DNA from: Pomphorhynchus laevis
Taxonomy: Eukaryota; Acanthocephala; Palaeacanthocephala; Echinorhynchida; Pomphorhynchidae
Length of the DNA: 64,000 nucleotides
Assembly: GCA_012934845.2 (NCBI GenBank)
Contig: WNNJ02000582.1
Location: 1 to 64,000 of the forward strand
Direction of reading: 5' to 3'
This document shows, in pieces, positions 44,650 to 64,000 of this stretch. The position numbers and the translations under genes are program-made. A model generated the notes under the pieces. The model was not told the origin of the DNA. It searched no databases and saw only the letters and a program-made list of their open reading frames with translations. Numbering within the stretch: position 1 is the stretch's first letter; every line of letters starts with the position of its first letter.

Positions 44650-45180
44650 TATGAATTGACTAATAGATAATATACGTTGTATAATGAATAGAGATCATCA
44701 GGATAAACTGCTATATTATCAGATTTCGGCCCCTATTCGTCGACCCAGCATAGCAATGGGGCCGAATGCATGCTAATGATGTATTTCCTCTGGAATATTT
44801 ATTTCCAATACAAAGAATATTTTTTTATAATACATAAAATATTTCTGCTTCAGAGTTTAAATTTATTTTGAATAATATTTTATTGATTTATATATTGTAA
44901 ATTTAATATTTTAATAATATCTTGTTAATAGTCGTATCAATGATACATAGTTTCATTATTTCTGACAGAGGTCATATTACCGAGAAAACAAAGTTCACAG
45001 GTCAACAATAACTTGACAATAAACAAATCAGGTCAAATGACTAAGTCTACGTATATTATACTATATTTGAATCAAACGTGAAGACATAATTATAAAAAAT
45101 AAATAATTATTTAAGATTTTATAGAATTAATATTTATATATGATATTATGTTATAATATTTATATATGGAATATGCAAAA
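44650..45180 (-). mobile_element. Naiad-type PLE composite unit
   Basis: In minus order: A+T-rich tail (45180-45080), end motif TACGTAGACTTAG (about 45055), a linker module (45015-44935) and the structured module (44795-44690). The same order and the same junction are found on the plus strand at about 4840-5410. So this composite, tail followed by another 3' unit, was copied as a block or has arisen at a preferred junction. Confidence 0.6.
44690..44795 (-). ncRNA. Structured RNA module with G-U changes
   Basis: Stem a pairs GGCCCC (44763-44758) with GGGGCC (44733-44728) perfectly. Stem b is TTGCTATG (44756-44749) against TATAGCAG (44715-44708). Compared with the best copy, the first base of each strand has changed, and both changes give G-U pairs, so all eight pairs remain. 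This is the strongest sign in the window that stem b is real. Confidence 0.5.
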
Positions 45181-45439
45181 TAAAATTTTAATCGATTGTT
45201 TTCAAAACGATTTGAATGTACATCAAAAACAAATAAGGGGTTACTGTAAAAATAATTAATTAAGCTAATGTCCTATTAAGCTAATTAATATTTAATAATC
45301 AGTACGAAATTAATTCAGTATTTAATTATTATTAATTAATAATTTTTATCTTGATGCAGGCTCTTTACTAACAGTCTCTTTCTGTTAATCCTTACTGTTA
45401 AGATATTAATCCGTATTCATAAAGCTCAGACAGTATATA

Positions 45440-45860
45440 TACCTAAACTAAGCAGAAACAACGAGTGTACCAACACAAATATGCACTCAGACGAGGGGAC
45501 ACGTCTTTGGCAATTGCAAACCATGTATCCAATAGCGGACATGCTGTATACTTCGAAGGAACAATGAAATTAACAGCCGAGAATGACTTAAATCGAAGAT
45601 TAGTTAAAGAGGCAATATTAATAAACACAACATGCCCAACAATGACTGGCAACAAACCAAAATGGACCTTAAAATTGGCGTTAACTAAGATTTGGTGGAT
45701 AACATTACATAGCCCCAATTCTGTTTCGTACCTAATTTTTTAAACATTGACTTCTTCCAGATCAATTCTGTGTTATATACGTAATATTTTTTGTAAATTT
45801 TTTGTATGACAATGGCCTTGGTGGTCGAAAGCTCAACAATTTTTATTCAATAAAAATACT
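45440..45860 (+). pseudogene. PLE endonuclease C-terminal fragment
   Basis: The 92-residue frame reads YQHKYALRRGDTSLAIANHV, SGHAVYFEGTMKLTAENDL and RRLVKEAILINTTCPTMTGN. This is the region after the GIY-YIG core of canonical PLEs (conserved His and Glu of the endonuclease). About 80 bases downstream, 45808-45830 reads TGACAATGGCC...GGTCGAAA, a decayed form of the hammerhead-like PLE end. Confidence 0.6.
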
Positions 45861-45869
45861 TCTCATGTC

Positions 45870-47386
45870 TATAATGTTCTTCCACAATCACCGCTTTAAT
45901 ATACCTAAACGTTAACATATTATATTTTAACGATCTGGCAAAAGTCTATGTAATAAGGATACTCCTTCCTTCTCAGCCATACTACAAATTAGTACGATAG
46001 TTTATGGTAAAAATTTCAAGTTCCACATAATGTAATGTAAAACCAACAATTACAAAATATTGTATTCCGTTTACAATAAAGTATCATGGCGATATGAGAT
46101 ATCCAGGTGCCCAATAAAAAATGTGAAATATAATGTATATATGAGGAACAATAAAACGTATAATTTGAAGAATATATAGGACAACTATTAAGTAAAATGT
46201 ATTTCTTTCTTACGTCATTAGCAATATTCACGATGAATATTGTCGATATATCAATATTGTCAAATTGAGCTGAAGCCAAAACTAGCTGTGAACTTTAGAA
46301 CATTGTTAAAGAACCTTTCGGAATTGGCCAGGAGTACAAACACACAAAAATGTTGAATTTTAGAGAAAAAAGGCCATATTATCAAATTAATCGTAATTTT
46401 TGTCTTCGTCTATAAATCCCAATTTCAACGAGATTATCATATTATCTATAAGCTCTTCCTCCCGTATTACATCTTGAAAGTTACCAGAGTCTAATCTCGT
46501 GTTGTTCGATATCGACTCTAAGCATTAATGAGCCCGGTATCATGCAAGTTAATTTCAACTAACTTAAAAAAAGACGCAGTTTTTAAGCGAAAATATTACT
46601 GTCTATTTTTTTTTATTTCTTGCGTGGCTAAATAATAATCACATACAATGTAAACGAATCAGTTGATACAATTTTTGAATCGGTGATAAACATAGCCTAT
46701 ACCTTGTTTTTGCTCACTTAAGATAAATGTAAAAATTAATCACTGAAGCGTAAATAAAATATGGTATTATATGCAAGTTTTTACTTTTTCGTCTTAAAAA
46801 TGATGCCCGCTACGAAACGACTAAGCCTAATTCTTTAGACACTGCTCTACACGTTTTCTAAATTTATACTATAAGCAAAATGCAGTACACTACATTTCAG
46901 TATTGATGAACCTCATCAGTTGCAGATACAATATCTACATTTCACGTTTCATTCTTTTTCCTGTAAGAGCTGACGATAATTCCACTCGTCTGATGTATTT
47001 ATTAGTGTTTCAGGGATTCTAAAGGTTTTATTTAATTAACATCGCATATTTAATTAAAATCATTTATGGTTTTTAAATTAAATCTAAAATTGTATAGGAA
47101 AATATAACCGTCAATCTGATAACCTATCTTTATTTAACAAAATTATATCGATCCTAAAATTGGTAATCTATCTCTAGTTTAAAAATATAAAAAGTGTAAA
47201 GATAGAAACGACAAAAACGGTTAATAATGTGCTAGAGTGAAACAATTGTGACGATATATGGCAGTCTATTGAATGGTTTACACTACTTTAATGTAGATGC
47301 ATAACATTATGTTTTTGATTAAAAAAATTCAACCTTGGTTTTGTTTACTTTTTACAGACTTGGCATTTAGATATGTATAATCTCTG
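45870..47386. other. Region downstream of the GFAT gene
   Basis: A+T-rich, with no supported gene. TTTATT at about 47127 (AATAAA on the minus strand) could serve as the poly(A) signal of the GFAT transcript, 255 bases past its stop. Confidence 0.4.

Positions 47387-64000
<16,614 letters not shown>

Overview
This is a eukaryotic (animal) window: strongly A+T-rich, gene-poor, and filled with broken retroelements. Only two host genes are clear, and both have introns. The first is a complete four-exon beta-tubulin on the plus strand (21532-30035). The second is the 3' half of glutamine--fructose-6-phosphate aminotransferase (GFAT) on the minus strand (five exons, 63596 down to 47387); its glutaminase half must lie beyond the right edge. 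The C-terminus (DCPRNLAKSVTV) and the SSICRES and SEDS stretches of GFAT look arthropod-like, so I lean to an insect or other arthropod. This is an inference from remembered sequences, not a search.

Layout. 1-4430: an LTR retrotransposon of the Ty3/Gypsy type with a long open pol. 4550-5720: tandem and inverted pieces of a Penelope-like element (PLE). 5820-7280: a retrotransposon C-terminal domain and a LINE tail. 7500-10400: a minus-strand LINE (apurinic-type endonuclease plus reverse transcriptase, Nimb/I-like) with tandem 5' repeats. 11590-12110: a Mutator-like (MULE) transposase remnant. 12600-20350: several PLE pieces in A+T-rich DNA. 21532-30035: beta-tubulin, with a LINE in intron 2. 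30950-32510: LINE remains. 34240-40930: two old Gypsy copies, one split by a LINE tail. 40926-41430: an extraordinary run of perfect palindromes and a hairpin-forming tandem repeat. 42000-46000: PLE and LINE pieces. 47387-63596: GFAT, whose introns hold PLE copies, a hAT-like scrap and a ubiquilin-like UBA fragment.

The main mobile family is a PLE with its GIY-YIG endonuclease in FRONT of the reverse transcriptase. That is the permuted domain order described for the Naiad clade. About eleven copies or fragments occur here, the two longest at 55390-57738 and 59890-62745 (both minus). Just downstream of the reverse transcriptase stop these copies share a module of about 100-110 nt. It can fold into an outer stem, a hairpin and an interleaved (pseudoknot) pair of stems, and several copies keep the stems through G-U changes. 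Naiads are reported to lack canonical hammerhead ribozymes, so this module is my best candidate for an undescribed functional RNA. Its function is unknown.

A second unusual theme is self-complementarity. Chained perfect inverted repeats with tiny spacers sit exactly where two transposon copies break off (7503-7563 and 40926-41428), and isolated ones occur elsewhere. This looks like snap-back template switching during repair.
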